Positions 1-5,827 are shown, counted from the stretch's first letter. The stretch is 6,105 nt of DNA from PALSA-505 sp036495485 (GCA_036495485.1 DASXMU010000200.1:1-6105), one strand, 5' to 3'. The notes: generated from the sequence alone by a model not told the origin. Program-made: numbers and translations.

Positions 1-606
1 GTAACGCGGCAGCCACAGCGCCCGGTACAGGAGGCGGGCGGGTATCGGCAGCTGGCTGCATACCTGCTGACAGACGGCGGGAGTGGCACCGGCGAGAGCC
101 CACGGGACCGTGCCTGCGGGGTGCCTGGCGCCGGTCCCGCCACGGACGGCTCTATCGATTGCGGTCAGCTCGCGGCGGGTCATGATCTGGCTGATCAGCG
201 GCAGCGCGTCGGTCTCCTCGTGGGCGAGGTGACTGGTCAGCCTGGTCCGCAGCCGGGTCAGCAGCTGGCGGGGCCGGCTGGGGTCGGCGTCCATGATGAA
301 TGCGTCGTCCGTCACGGCCTGCAGCAGGCTGATCAGCCGGTGCTCGTCCTCCATCGCATCCAGCAGCGCCAGCCCGTCCGGGTCGCCGGCCAGCCGGGCG
401 CGGGCCGGCCGCCACATGACCGTCTCTTCGGTGGCCAGGTGGAAGCGCAGCTGGCCGGAGAAGACCCGCCACCGAGTCCGGGCCGCCGCGCGGCTGGCTG
501 TGGTCTGCAGCAGCTGGTCCAGATCGCGGCGCAACGCGTCATGGATCGCCGTCATCAGCATCCAGTCGCACTGTCCGGTGCGCGCGATGATCTCCGGTGA
601 GGCCAT
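1..606 (-). CDS. Hemerythrin-like HHE domain protein (3' end outside window)
   Basis: The frame is open from an ATG at 606 to the left edge, giving 202 residues with no stop, so the C-terminus is missing. Hemerythrin-like proteins are four-helix bundles that hold a non-haem di-iron centre able to bind O2 or react with NO or peroxide. The ligand pattern is visible: H22 (AIHD), H56 and E60 (HLATE), H89 (DEH), and H126 with E130 (HLAHEE). These fall within roughly residues 15-145, matching a complete HHE domain. Residues after about 150 are Ala/Pro/Gly-rich, with two cysteines (CQQVC), and I do not recognise them. The start is supported by GGAGAG at 613-618, six bases upstream. No signal peptide or membrane segment is seen, so it is probably cytoplasmic. 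It lies 159 bp downstream of the NarL-type regulator on the same strand, but a candidate terminator separates them. Family assignment is confident; the role in oxygen, NO or iron handling is inferred. Confidence 0.85.
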   Translation of the reverse strand, partial: MASPEIIARTGQCDWMLMTAIHDALRRDLDQLLQTTASRAAARTRWRVFSGQLRFHLATEETVMWRPARARLAGDPDGLALLDAMEDEHRLISLLQAVTDDAFIMDADPSRPRQLLTRLRTRLTSHLAHEETDALPLISQIMTRRELTAIDRAVRGGTGARHPAGTVPWALAGATPAVCQQVCSQLPIPARLLYRALWLPRY

Positions 607-733
607 GGATTGCTCTCCGATGCAGGCTGGGCATCAGCCGCGGGTGTCGGCCGTAGTAACGACGATGCCCCGCTGATGGCCTGGCCGCATCGTGATAAAC
701 CCTCAGATCGCTGTGGCTGCGCACAGGAACCCC

Positions 734-759
734 GGCCTTCCTGCTGCCAGGAATGGGCC
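734..759 (-). terminator. Candidate terminator hairpin after the NarL-type regulator
   Basis: TTCCTG (738-743) pairs perfectly with CAGGAA (748-753) around a 4-base loop. GGCC at 734-737 and 756-759 extends the stem past a two-base bulge, giving about 10 base pairs. It begins seven bases past the regulator's stop codon. There is no U-run, which is common for actinobacterial terminators but makes the call uncertain. Confidence 0.42.
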
Positions 760-765
760 TGCGGC

Positions 766-1431
766 TCAGCGGGCTTCGAGGAAGGTGATCACGGCGAGGA
801 CGCGGCGGTGGTCGTCGTCGGCCTCGGGCAGGTGCAGCTTGGTGAAGATGCTGCGGACGTGCTTTTCGACGGTGCCCAAGGTGACCCACAGCCGGCGGGC
901 GATGCCGGTGTTGGAGCGTCCCTCTGCCATCAGGGCCAGCACCTCGCATTCCCGGGCGCTGAGCGCCTCCAGCGGATCGTCTCGGTGCCGGGCTGCCACC
1001 AGCTCTTGCACCAGCGCCGGATCGATCACCGTGCCGCCTCCGGCGACCCGCTCGAGCGCGTCGAGGAACTCCTCCACGTGCTTGATCCGGCTCTTGAGCA
1101 GGTAGCCGATCCCGCCGCCGCTGGCCAGCAGCTCCATTGCGTGCTCGACTACCGCGTAGGCCGACAGCACCAGGATGGCGGTGCCGGGCAGCTGCTGGCG
1201 GATCGCCCGGGCTGCCTGCAGCCCTTCGGTGCTGTGGGTCGGGGGCATCCGGATGTCGGTCACTACCAGCTCGGGGCGAATCTCGCGGACCAGTGCGAGC
1301 AGCGCAGGGCCGTCGCCTGCCTGGCCTGCCACCTCGAAACAGGAATGCGCGAGCAGGCTGGCCAGCCCCTCCCGGAGCAGGACATCGTCCTCGCCGAGCA
1401 CCACCCGCAGCCCGGTCCCAGCCCGGTCCAT
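766..1431 (-). CDS. NarL/FixJ-family response regulator (REC + LuxR-type HTH)
   Basis: This is a 221-residue DNA-binding response regulator, the usual length for the NarL family. The receiver domain spans about residues 8-125: acidic pair E14/D15/D16, phosphoacceptor D59 in VVTDIRMP, switch residue S90 and invariant K113 in YLLKS. The LuxR-type helix-turn-helix covers about residues 158-205 (LSARECEVLALMAEG, then IARRL and GTVEKHVRSIFTKL). It is expected to be phosphorylated by a HisKA_3 kinase and to bind promoters as a dimer. The divergently transcribed kinase starting at 1568 is the obvious candidate partner. The ATG at 1431 is chosen because the protein then begins a few residues before the first receiver strand. 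A GTG immediately upstream (1434-1432) is equally possible: GAGGA at 1441-1445 lies 6 bases from the GTG and 9 from the ATG. Target genes are unknown; its own divergent promoter and the hemerythrin gene are candidates. Confidence 0.93.
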   Translation of the reverse strand: MDRAGTGLRVVLGEDDVLLREGLASLLAHSCFEVAGQAGDGPALLALVREIRPELVVTDIRMPPTHSTEGLQAARAIRQQLPGTAILVLSAYAVVEHAMELLASGGGIGYLLKSRIKHVEEFLDALERVAGGGTVIDPALVQELVAARHRDDPLEALSARECEVLALMAEGRSNTGIARRLWVTLGTVEKHVRSIFTKLHLPEADDDHRRVLAVITFLEAR

Positions 1432-1567
1432 CACCCCGGATCCTCGCCTGGGTGGTCTGACTGCGCGCTGCTCGCCATGGCATGCATTATCAGCCAGTCC
1501 GGCCAGCCCCGCCACGATGACGCCGCAGTCCGTTGCACGCTGCGGCTTGCGGTGACAGTCTCGGTCT
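1432..1567. promoter_or_regulatory. Divergent promoter region between regulator and kinase
   Basis: This 136-bp region separates two divergent genes and must hold or overlap promoters for both. On the minus strand GATAAT (1491-1486) matches five of six bases of the TATAAT -10 consensus and lies about 55 bp upstream of the regulator start. No convincing -35 box is found 17-18 bases further upstream. For the kinase no clear -10 or -35 was found, and there is no strong ribosome binding site before its ATG. Part of the mRNA leader or a leaderless start is therefore possible. A binding site for the regulator may lie here, but I could not pick out a clear palindrome. Confidence 0.5.
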
Positions 1568-3823
1568 ATGGCGGGGAGCTTTCGCCGGGTGTCGCCGGCC
1601 GCCGCTGGCCACCTGCGCAGGCTGCTGCCCATAGTGGGGCGCTGGCCGCGCGGGTGGGGCAGGCGGCCGGTGGCCGAGATCGCGGCGGTGCAGCGGGTGG
1701 CAACGCTGGTCGCCCACCAGCCCTCGCCGACGGAGGTGTTCGAGGCGGTCACCGAGGAGGCCGGGAAGCTCCTTCACCTCGATCACGCGCTGCTGGCGGT
1801 CTATGAGCCGGATGAGACGGTGACGGTGGTCGGGGTGTGGAACCTGGAGGGACCGCCGCTTTCTATCGGCACGCGACTGCCGCCGGGCGGGGACAACATT
1901 TTTACGCGCGTGGCTCACACCCAACGGCCGGCTCGCATCGACGACTACAGCCGCGCGGGCGGCGGCGCCGGGAGGTACGTCCGTTCGCTGGGAGTCCGCG
2001 CGGCGGTCGGAACTCCTGTTCTGGTGAAGGGAGAGATCTGGGGGGTCTTGTGGGTGGGGTCCTCGCGACCGGAGCCGCTGCCCGCGGGAACGGAGTCCCG
2101 GCTCGGCGCGTTCAGCGAACTGGTCGCCGTGGCGATTGCGAACGCGGAGGCGCGGCGGGAGCTGGAACGGGTCGCCGCCGAGCAGGCGGCGCTCAGCCGG
2201 GTCGCGACGCTGGTCGCTCAGGCCGTGCCGCCGGGCGAGGTGTTTACTGCTGTGGCCGCCGAGACCGCTGCTCTGTTCGACGCTCCGCTGGTCGGGCTGT
2301 TTCGCTACGAGCGGGAGAACGTGGCGACGGTCATCGCCGGGGCAGGCGACGTCGTCTCGCCCTACCTCGGGCGGCCCTGGCCCTGCCCGCCGGGCGACCC
2401 GGGCCTGGTCGCCACGTTGCAGCGGACCGGTCAGCCGATGAGGATCGATGACTACAGGCAGATCAGCAGCGTCATTACCGAGACGGCGAGGCAGGCTGGC
2501 CTCGGCAAGTCGGCCGGCGTCCCGGTCATCGTCGGCGGTCGTGTCTGGGGTGTTTTGGTGGTGGCGGCTGGTTACCAGCACCCGCCGTTCCCCGCCGGTA
2601 CGCTTGACCGGCTGGCCGCTTTCACCGAGCTCGTGGCCACGGCGATCGCGAACAGTGACGCCCGGGCCGAGATCGAGCGGCTCGCAGACGAGCAGGCGGC
2701 GCTGCGGCGGGTGGCCACGCTGGTGGCCCGGGGCGCGGAGACGGGCGAGGTCTTCGCCGCCGTTGCACGCGAGGTGGCCGAGGTGATGCACCTGCCCGTC
2801 GCCGCGGTCCAGCGCTACGACGCGGGCGGCGAGACGATGACCATGCTGGCCGCCAGGAGTGACCGGCCGCATCCGTTCCAGCCGGGCACCAGCTGGCCGC
2901 TGCACTCTAATGGGCTGGCCGCCCGGGTGCGGCAGACCGGACGAGCTGAAGGCAAAACAGACTATGCGAACCGGCGGGGCACCTTCGCTGCCGCGGCTCG
3001 TGAGCTCGGGCTGCATAGCGTTGTCGGCGCCCCGATCATCGTCGACGGCTCGGTCTGGGGGTTGGTCACGATCGCGTCCACGGACGGGCCGATCCCCGAT
3101 CACGCCTGGGATCGTCTCGCCGACTTCACCGAGCTGCTGGGAACCGCGATCGCGAACACCCAAAGCCGCAGCGAGCTGTCGGCGTCGCGGGCCCGGATCT
3201 CCGCCGCGGCGGATGAAACCCGGCGGCGGCTCGAGCGTGACCTGCACGACGGTATCCAGCAGCGCCTGGTCTCGCTCGGGCTGAAAGCCCAGAGGATCAA
3301 GAAGATGACCCCCCGGCCGGCGGATGCGATCCAGGATGAGCTGTCGCTGCTGGCTGACGGCCTGTTTACCTCGCTGGACGAACTGCGCGAGATCGCCCGT
3401 GGCATCCATCCCGCCGTCGTGTCCGAAGCCGGGCTCGGCCCGGCGCTCAAGGCGCTGGCCCGGCGCTCCGCGGTGCCGGTCGAACTCGACCTCGATCTTG
3501 GCCCGCCGCTGGGCGAGCACGTCGAGGTGGCCGCCTATTACATCGTGTCCGAGGCGCTGGCTAACGCCGCCAAGCACGCCCAGGCCTCCGTCATCGAGCT
3601 GCGGGTACGTGCCGGTGACGGCGCCTTGACCCTCGCGATCCGCGACGATGGCATCGGTGGCGCTGACCCCAGCCGCGGCTCGGGCGTCATTGGCCTTAAA
3701 GACCGGGTCGAGGTTCTCGGCGGGACCATCTCGGTCCTCAGCCCGCCCGGCCACGGAACGACCCTGCACGTCCGGCTCCCGGCCGGTGCCGGCCCCGCGC
3801 TCACGCCCCCCGCTACCCCATAG
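1568..3823 (+). CDS. Sensor histidine kinase with three tandem GAF domains (NarL-type)
   Basis: This 751-residue protein has no visible signal peptide or membrane segment, so it is probably a cytoplasmic sensor. Three GAF domains occupy about residues 43-192, 211-362 and 381-530. Each opens with RVATLVA, contains a [IV]WGV/L strand, and ends in F[ST]EL[VL]xxAIAN; short charged linkers with EQAAL join them. A HisKA_3 domain follows (about 545-615), with phosphoacceptor H560 in ERDLHDGIQQRL. The HATPase domain follows that: N-box E662-H670 (EALANAAKH), G1 box D693-G698 (DDGIGG) and G2 box G704-G709 (GSGVIG). All key residues are intact. It should autophosphorylate and pass phosphate to a NarL-type regulator, most simply the divergent gene at 766-1431. 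The GAF ligand is not readable; no obvious haem or iron-sulfur motif is seen. An in-frame TGA at 1553 makes the ATG at 1568 the first possible start. A GTG at 1589 preceded by GGGGAG is an alternative. The layout resembles DosS/DevS-type kinases but has three GAFs rather than two. Confidence 0.94.
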   Translation: MAGSFRRVSPAAAGHLRRLLPIVGRWPRGWGRRPVAEIAAVQRVATLVAHQPSPTEVFEAVTEEAGKLLHLDHALLAVYEPDETVTVVGVWNLEGPPLSIGTRLPPGGDNIFTRVAHTQRPARIDDYSRAGGGAGRYVRSLGVRAAVGTPVLVKGEIWGVLWVGSSRPEPLPAGTESRLGAFSELVAVAIANAEARRELERVAAEQAALSRVATLVAQAVPPGEVFTAVAAETAALFDAPLVGLFRYERENVATVIAGAGDVVSPYLGRPWPCPPGDPGLVATLQRTGQPMRIDDYRQISSVITETARQAGLGKSAGVPVIVGGRVWGVLVVAAGYQHPPFPAGTLDRLAAFTELVATAIANSDARAEIERLADEQAALRRVATLVARGAETGEVFAAVAREVAEVMHLPVAAVQRYDAGGETMTMLAARSDRPHPFQPGTSWPLHSNGLAARVRQTGRAEGKTDYANRRGTFAAAARELGLHSVVGAPIIVDGSVWGLVTIASTDGPIPDHAWDRLADFTELLGTAIANTQSRSELSASRARISAAADETRRRLERDLHDGIQQRLVSLGLKAQRIKKMTPRPADAIQDELSLLADGLFTSLDELREIARGIHPAVVSEAGLGPALKALARRSAVPVELDLDLGPPLGEHVEVAAYYIVSEALANAAKHAQASVIELRVRAGDGALTLAIRDDGIGGADPSRGSGVIGLKDRVEVLGGTISVLSPPGHGTTLHVRLPAGAGPALTPPATP
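1694..3157 (+). repeat. Triplicated GAF-domain coding repeat within the kinase
   Basis: Three units begin at codons 43, 211 and 381, spaced 168 and 170 codons apart. The conserved edges (RVATLVA at the start, F[ST]EL..AIAN at the end) recur in each. At DNA level a 14-base identity, GAGCAGGCGGCGCT, occurs at 2180-2193 and 2690-2703, exactly 510 bp apart, in the linkers after GAF1 and GAF2. Units 1 and 2 share RIDDY, which is TDY in unit 3. The array points to old internal duplication, with unit 3 the most diverged in that segment. Confidence 0.8.
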
Positions 3824-3843
3824 CCCCGACGGCACAGCGAACT

Positions 3844-3872
3844 TGCCGCCCTCGCCCCCCAGTGGGCCGGCA
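3844..3872. terminator. Candidate bidirectional terminator between convergent genes
   Basis: In the 57-bp gap between the kinase stop and the stop of the receiver-only gene, TGCCGCCC (3844-3851) can pair with GGG-C-CGGCA (3864-3872). That is eight base pairs with one bulged C and a 12-base loop. The hairpin is symmetric enough to act on both strands. There is no U-tract on either side, so the call rests only on the stem and its position between convergent genes. Confidence 0.35.
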
Positions 3873-3880
3873 GGCACGCA

Positions 3881-4315
3881 TCAAGGCCGGGAAGCGCCTG
3901 GTGGCCCTCCCGGCGCGCGGCCATCGACGACCCGCAGGATGGCATCCGCAGACAGTTCCGACTTCGGCAGGAAGCCTGACGCAGGACTCTCGGCGATGAG
4001 ATCCGCGAAGTCGGCTTCCGAACGGGTCGATACCAGGATCACCGTCGGCGGGCCACCCTGATGGCATCCCGCCAGGCGGCGGGCCAAGTCGAAACCGCTC
4101 TCACTCCCGAGCGCGATGTCCACCAGGATCACCTCCGGCCGGAGCTCCTCCACTCGCCTCAGCGCCTCCGCCGAAGTAGCGGCAACACCGACGACCCGCA
4201 GGCCGTCTTGTTCGAGGAGAAGCCGGGCATCCTCGAGAAACAACCGGTTGTCATCCACGATGAACACCCCGAACGCCACACGCCCAGAGTCCCAGGCCAT
4301 CCGCCGCCCGCGCAT
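3881..4315 (-). CDS. Receiver-only (stand-alone REC) response regulator
   Basis: This 144-residue protein consists of a single receiver domain with no DNA-binding or enzymatic output. From the ATG at 4315 the receiver covers about residues 14-135: acidic pair D21/D22 (FIVDDN), phosphoacceptor D66 (ILVDIALG), switch residues S96/T97 and K118 (FLPKSEL). All phosphorylation residues are present, so it should accept phosphate. The last 15 residues are Gly/Pro/Arg-rich and look unstructured. A second ATG at 4300 (139 aa) is possible; neither has a clear ribosome binding site. It is convergent with the GAF kinase, their stops 57 bp apart. A role as phosphate sink, relay intermediate or protein-interaction switch for that kinase is inferred from family behaviour and position only. 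It could also be a regulator that has lost its HTH, since about 60-80 residues would be needed for one, but no HTH-like sequence appears downstream. Confidence 0.85.
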   Translation of the reverse strand: MRGRRMAWDSGRVAFGVFIVDDNRLFLEDARLLLEQDGLRVVGVAATSAEALRRVEELRPEVILVDIALGSESGFDLARRLAGCHQGGPPTVILVSTRSEADFADLIAESPASGFLPKSELSADAILRVVDGRAPGGPPGASRP

Positions 4316-4331
4316 TGCTGTTAGCAGGAAT

Positions 4332-4342
4332 TTAGGGCCTAA
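4332..4342. repeat. Short palindrome upstream of the receiver-only gene
   Basis: TTAGG and CCTAA flank a single central base, forming a perfect 11-bp interrupted palindrome 17 bp upstream of the ATG at 4315. It also contains the TAA that ends the dehydrogenase remnant. On the minus strand it overlaps TAAATT (4334-4329), which fits a TAnnnT -10 box, though no -35 box is evident. An operator or promoter role is possible but weakly supported. Confidence 0.3.
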
Positions 4343-4535
4343 GCCGTGCGGCACCAGCGGTCCGCAGCTGCAAGGCATGCAGGTCTTCGTGCTTGATCTC
4401 CGCGATCTGGGCGAGCAGGTGGTCGAGGTCGTCGGTGACAGTGAGATGGCGGCCGGCAAGGCTATCACCGTGGCCGGCCGCCAGTCGCGTGATGAGCCGC
4501 GCCGCCTGGTCGGGATCGGCACCGTGGCCGGAGGC
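4332..4535 (-). pseudogene. Short-chain dehydrogenase (SDR) C-terminal remnant
   Basis: A 67-codon stretch reads as the C-terminal tail of actinobacterial SDR oxidoreductases. From memory of that family, DPDQAARLITRLAAGHGDSL corresponds to the usual (A/D)xAARLxxxLASGxADAL segment. LAGRHLTVTDDLDHLLAQ corresponds to LSGRxLSVxDDLDALLA, and EIKHEDLHALQLR to the usual EIxxDDLYxLRLR ending, shortly before TAA (4334-4332). No ATG or GTG in this frame lies within the stretch. The NAD(P)-binding Rossmann motif and the YxxxK active site are absent, because everything upstream in this frame is the neighbouring lipoprotein gene read out of frame. The remnant starts within a few bases of the lipoprotein stop at 4538, so a deletion or insertion junction probably lies there. 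It is almost certainly non-functional as an enzyme. The assignment rests on recognition of the tail, not on a database search. Confidence 0.6.
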
Positions 4536-4537
4536 CC

Positions 4538-5107
4538 CTAGCCTGCGCCGCTGGGTGAGGAGGCGCCGGCCGGTGTGACTGGGGCGGAGCCGGAGGTGGT
4601 GATCTCGTGCCACAGGCCGCCGGCCGCGTTCAGCCCGTTGCCTTTGTTCTGCCCAGGTGCGGTGTCGCCGATGAAGGTGTACAGCGGGTGGCCGTCGAAG
4701 GTGGCCTGGGTTGAGCCGTCGGAGCGCTGGATCGTGCCGAAGGTGCCGGTGACCCCGGCTGCGGTCACCGGGCCTTTGACCGGCGGCCAGTTCTGCGCGC
4801 ACGTCCCGTTGCACTTCGACGTGGTGGGCGTGTCGGGGGCGAACGAGTACAGCGTGAAGCCCGTGCTGCTGGTCAGCACCGTCGCGCCGCCGATCTTCGC
4901 GGTCGTCACCGTGCCCGCGGCCGCCGCAGCCGGGCTGCTGCCGGAAGAAGCGGGAGAGGAGGCTCCTGCCGAACTGCACGCGGCCAGCGCCGCCACGGCC
5001 GCGGCGGCGGCCGGCAGCGCCAGCAGCATCCGAAGATGGGCCGGGCCGCTGCTGATCCGCCGCGCTCGACCGGCGTTGCCCCGGACCGGGATGTTTCGTG
5101 TTGTCAT
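4538..5107 (-). CDS. Secreted-repeat lipoprotein (PF03640-like, YxFxxD motifs)
   Basis: This 189-residue protein is a predicted lipoprotein. It has basic residues near the N-terminus, a hydrophobic Ala/Leu stretch at about 27-43 and a lipobox LAAC with lipidated C44. A Ser/Ala/Pro-rich spacer (45-66) follows, then two copies of the secreted repeat. Repeat 1 carries LYSFAPD (86-92) followed by CNGTCAQNWPP (99-109); repeat 2 carries LYTFIGD (142-148) followed by a GxGxNAAGGLW segment ending at W166. The family is widespread in actinobacteria and its biochemical role is not established; the C99/C103 pair in repeat 1 is typical of it. The protein should sit on the outer face of the cytoplasmic membrane. 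The ATG at 5107 is chosen because AAGGA (5118-5122) lies ten bases upstream and the signal sequence then has normal length. The tail after W166 is Ser/Ala/Pro-rich and probably disordered. No neighbour indicates its function. Confidence 0.9.
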   Translation of the reverse strand: MTTRNIPVRGNAGRARRISSGPAHLRMLLALPAAAAAVAALAACSSAGASSPASSGSSPAAAAAGTVTTAKIGGATVLTSSTGFTLYSFAPDTPTTSKCNGTCAQNWPPVKGPVTAAGVTGTFGTIQRSDGSTQATFDGHPLYTFIGDTAPGQNKGNGLNAAGGLWHEITTSGSAPVTPAGASSPSGAG

Positions 5108-5311
5108 GACTTGCTGTCCTTTGCGTTGGGTGTAGTAGTGCTTGGCTTGCCCGACGGGGGATGGAGATGGCCTGGCCGGGGTCATAATCGGTCACGCCCA
5201 CGCCCGGCGCGTCCGGTCGCAGCCGTCGTCGCCCGGGACAAAACGTCACCGCAGATCGCGGCCCGTAACGTTTCCAGGGGACCGGCGCTGACTTCCGGGT
5301 TGGTCATGGGC
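5108..5311. promoter_or_regulatory. Upstream region of the lipoprotein gene
   Basis: This 204-bp gap lies between the small protein's stop and the lipoprotein start, both on the minus strand. It should contain the lipoprotein promoter. On the minus strand the AT-rich GATTAT (5189-5184), about 77 bp upstream of the ATG, is the best -10-like hexamer. No good -35 box is seen at the right distance. The inverted repeat at 5241-5273 lies further upstream. No coding signal was recognised. Confidence 0.4.
5241..5273. repeat. Interrupted inverted repeat upstream of the lipoprotein gene
   Basis: AAACGTCAC (5241-5249) and GTAACGTTT (5265-5273) are reverse complements with one mismatch in nine, separated by 15 bp. 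It lies about 134 bp upstream of the lipoprotein ATG and about 38 bp downstream of the small protein's stop. It could be a dyad operator or a weak structured element; without a U-run or strong GC stem it is not a convincing terminator. Confidence 0.35.
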
Positions 5312-5497
5312 CTACAGCCGATGGGACAGGGCGGCGTCGTGCCGTGGTCGTGGGCGGAAAGCAGCGATCCAGACGTTCGCGGGTCGGCCTAGATAGTAGG
5401 CGGGCGCGCCCGCCGGCCGGACAAGTGCGGCGCTGTACGAATCGGGCCGGACGGCCACGCAGCACCGCCCATCCGCCGAGTTACTGGTCATAGCCAT
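5312..5497 (-). CDS. Small hypothetical protein with YYLGRPANVW motif
   Basis: This is a 61-residue open frame from an ATG at 5497 to a TAG at 5312. GGAAG (5502-5506) sits four bases before this ATG and ten before a second in-frame ATG at 5491, so either could be used (61 or 59 aa). The frame stays open up to a GTG at 5593, but the ribosome binding site favours the shorter form. The C-terminal half contains YYLGRPANVWIAAF followed by an Arg-rich end. That motif looks like a conserved short module, and I have an impression of similar small actinobacterial hypothetical proteins, but cannot confirm this or name a function. Cys41-Cys42-type paired cysteines are not catalytically suggestive: the pair here (GRCCVAV) falls at residues 12-13. 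No signal peptide or membrane segment is visible. It could still be a spurious frame. Confidence 0.5.
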   Translation of the reverse strand: MAMTSNSADGRCCVAVRPDSYSAALVRPAGAPAYYLGRPANVWIAAFRPRPRHDAALSHRL

Positions 5498-5579
5498 ATC
5501 ACTTCCATTCTCGAAGTCCCGCGCTTCGCCAAGCCTTCTCGCTAGACGCAGCTTCCCGTGTCGCTTGCCAAAGTATCCG

Positions 5580-5608
5580 CCGGTTATCGACACTTTATTG
5601 ACAACCGG
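5580..5608. promoter_or_regulatory. Operator-like inverted repeat overlapping a TTGACA box
   Basis: CCGGTTATC (5580-5588) and GACAACCGG (5600-5608) are inverted repeats matching at eight of nine positions around an AT-rich 11-bp spacer. A perfect TTGACA hexamer (5598-5603) overlaps the right arm. A third half-site-like CGGTT (5615-5619) follows, forming a second small inverted repeat with AACCG (5603-5607). The size and symmetry fit an operator for a dimeric regulator. It sits between the divergent small protein and methyltransferase genes. No good -10 box lies 16-18 bp after TTGACA, so the promoter itself is uncertain. Confidence 0.4.
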
Positions 5609-5820
5609 TGAATGCGGTTCGGGAGAGCATTACGCGCCGGGTGAGGCTGGGCGTCGGTGCATGGCTTCCAAGCCGCCGCTTTGGCCGGGACATATATCGG
5701 GTTGCTACCGTACGTCAGTCATTCGTTTATCGGGCAGTGGCTTAATCGAGAAAAGTGGACGCTGGAGGACTTCACGGTCGGCGCTGACCTCGACGTCGCG
5801 TTGTCCGTCGACACGACCGA

Positions 5821-5827
5821 AAGGGAG
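5821..5827 (+). promoter_or_regulatory. Strong ribosome binding site setting a TTG start
   Basis: AAGGGAG, within a purine-rich run to 5830, lies six bases before TTG at 5834. It is the best Shine-Dalgarno match near the methyltransferase, and decides for this rare start over the upstream GTG at 5657, where only a weak GGTGAG at 11 bases is found. Confidence 0.65.

Noticed and set aside
610..1806. A 398-codon plus-strand open frame opposite the NarL-type regulator
   Set aside because: It overlaps the regulator and the kinase start in other frames and has no recognisable domain; the regulator frame holds all receiver and HTH residues.
1568..3823. Assignment of the kinase as a true DosS/DevS haem sensor
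   Set aside because: Domain order is similar, but there are three GAFs and I could not identify a haem-ligating histidine in a matching context. Only the general GAF kinase call is kept.
1490..3877. A 795-codon open frame on the minus strand opposite the kinase
   Set aside because: It is antisense to a kinase with intact domains, and its translation is Arg/Gly/Pro-rich with no domain. Long antisense open frames are expected in high-GC coding DNA.
4332..5249. A 305-codon minus-strand frame spanning the lipoprotein region and ending in the SDR-like tail
   Set aside because: Most of it is the lipoprotein gene read in another frame and is not SDR-like. Only the last 67 codons look like dehydrogenase, so it is reported as a remnant and not as an intact gene.
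5512..5528. CGAAG / CTTCG inverted repeat with a 7-base loop
   Set aside because: The five-base arms are too short to mean much in this sequence, and it lies in the leader of the small gene without other support.
5598..5630. A complete sigma-70-type promoter starting with TTGACA at 5598
   Set aside because: No acceptable -10 hexamer lies 16-18 bp downstream (the positions read GGGAGA-like), so only the operator-like dyad is reported.
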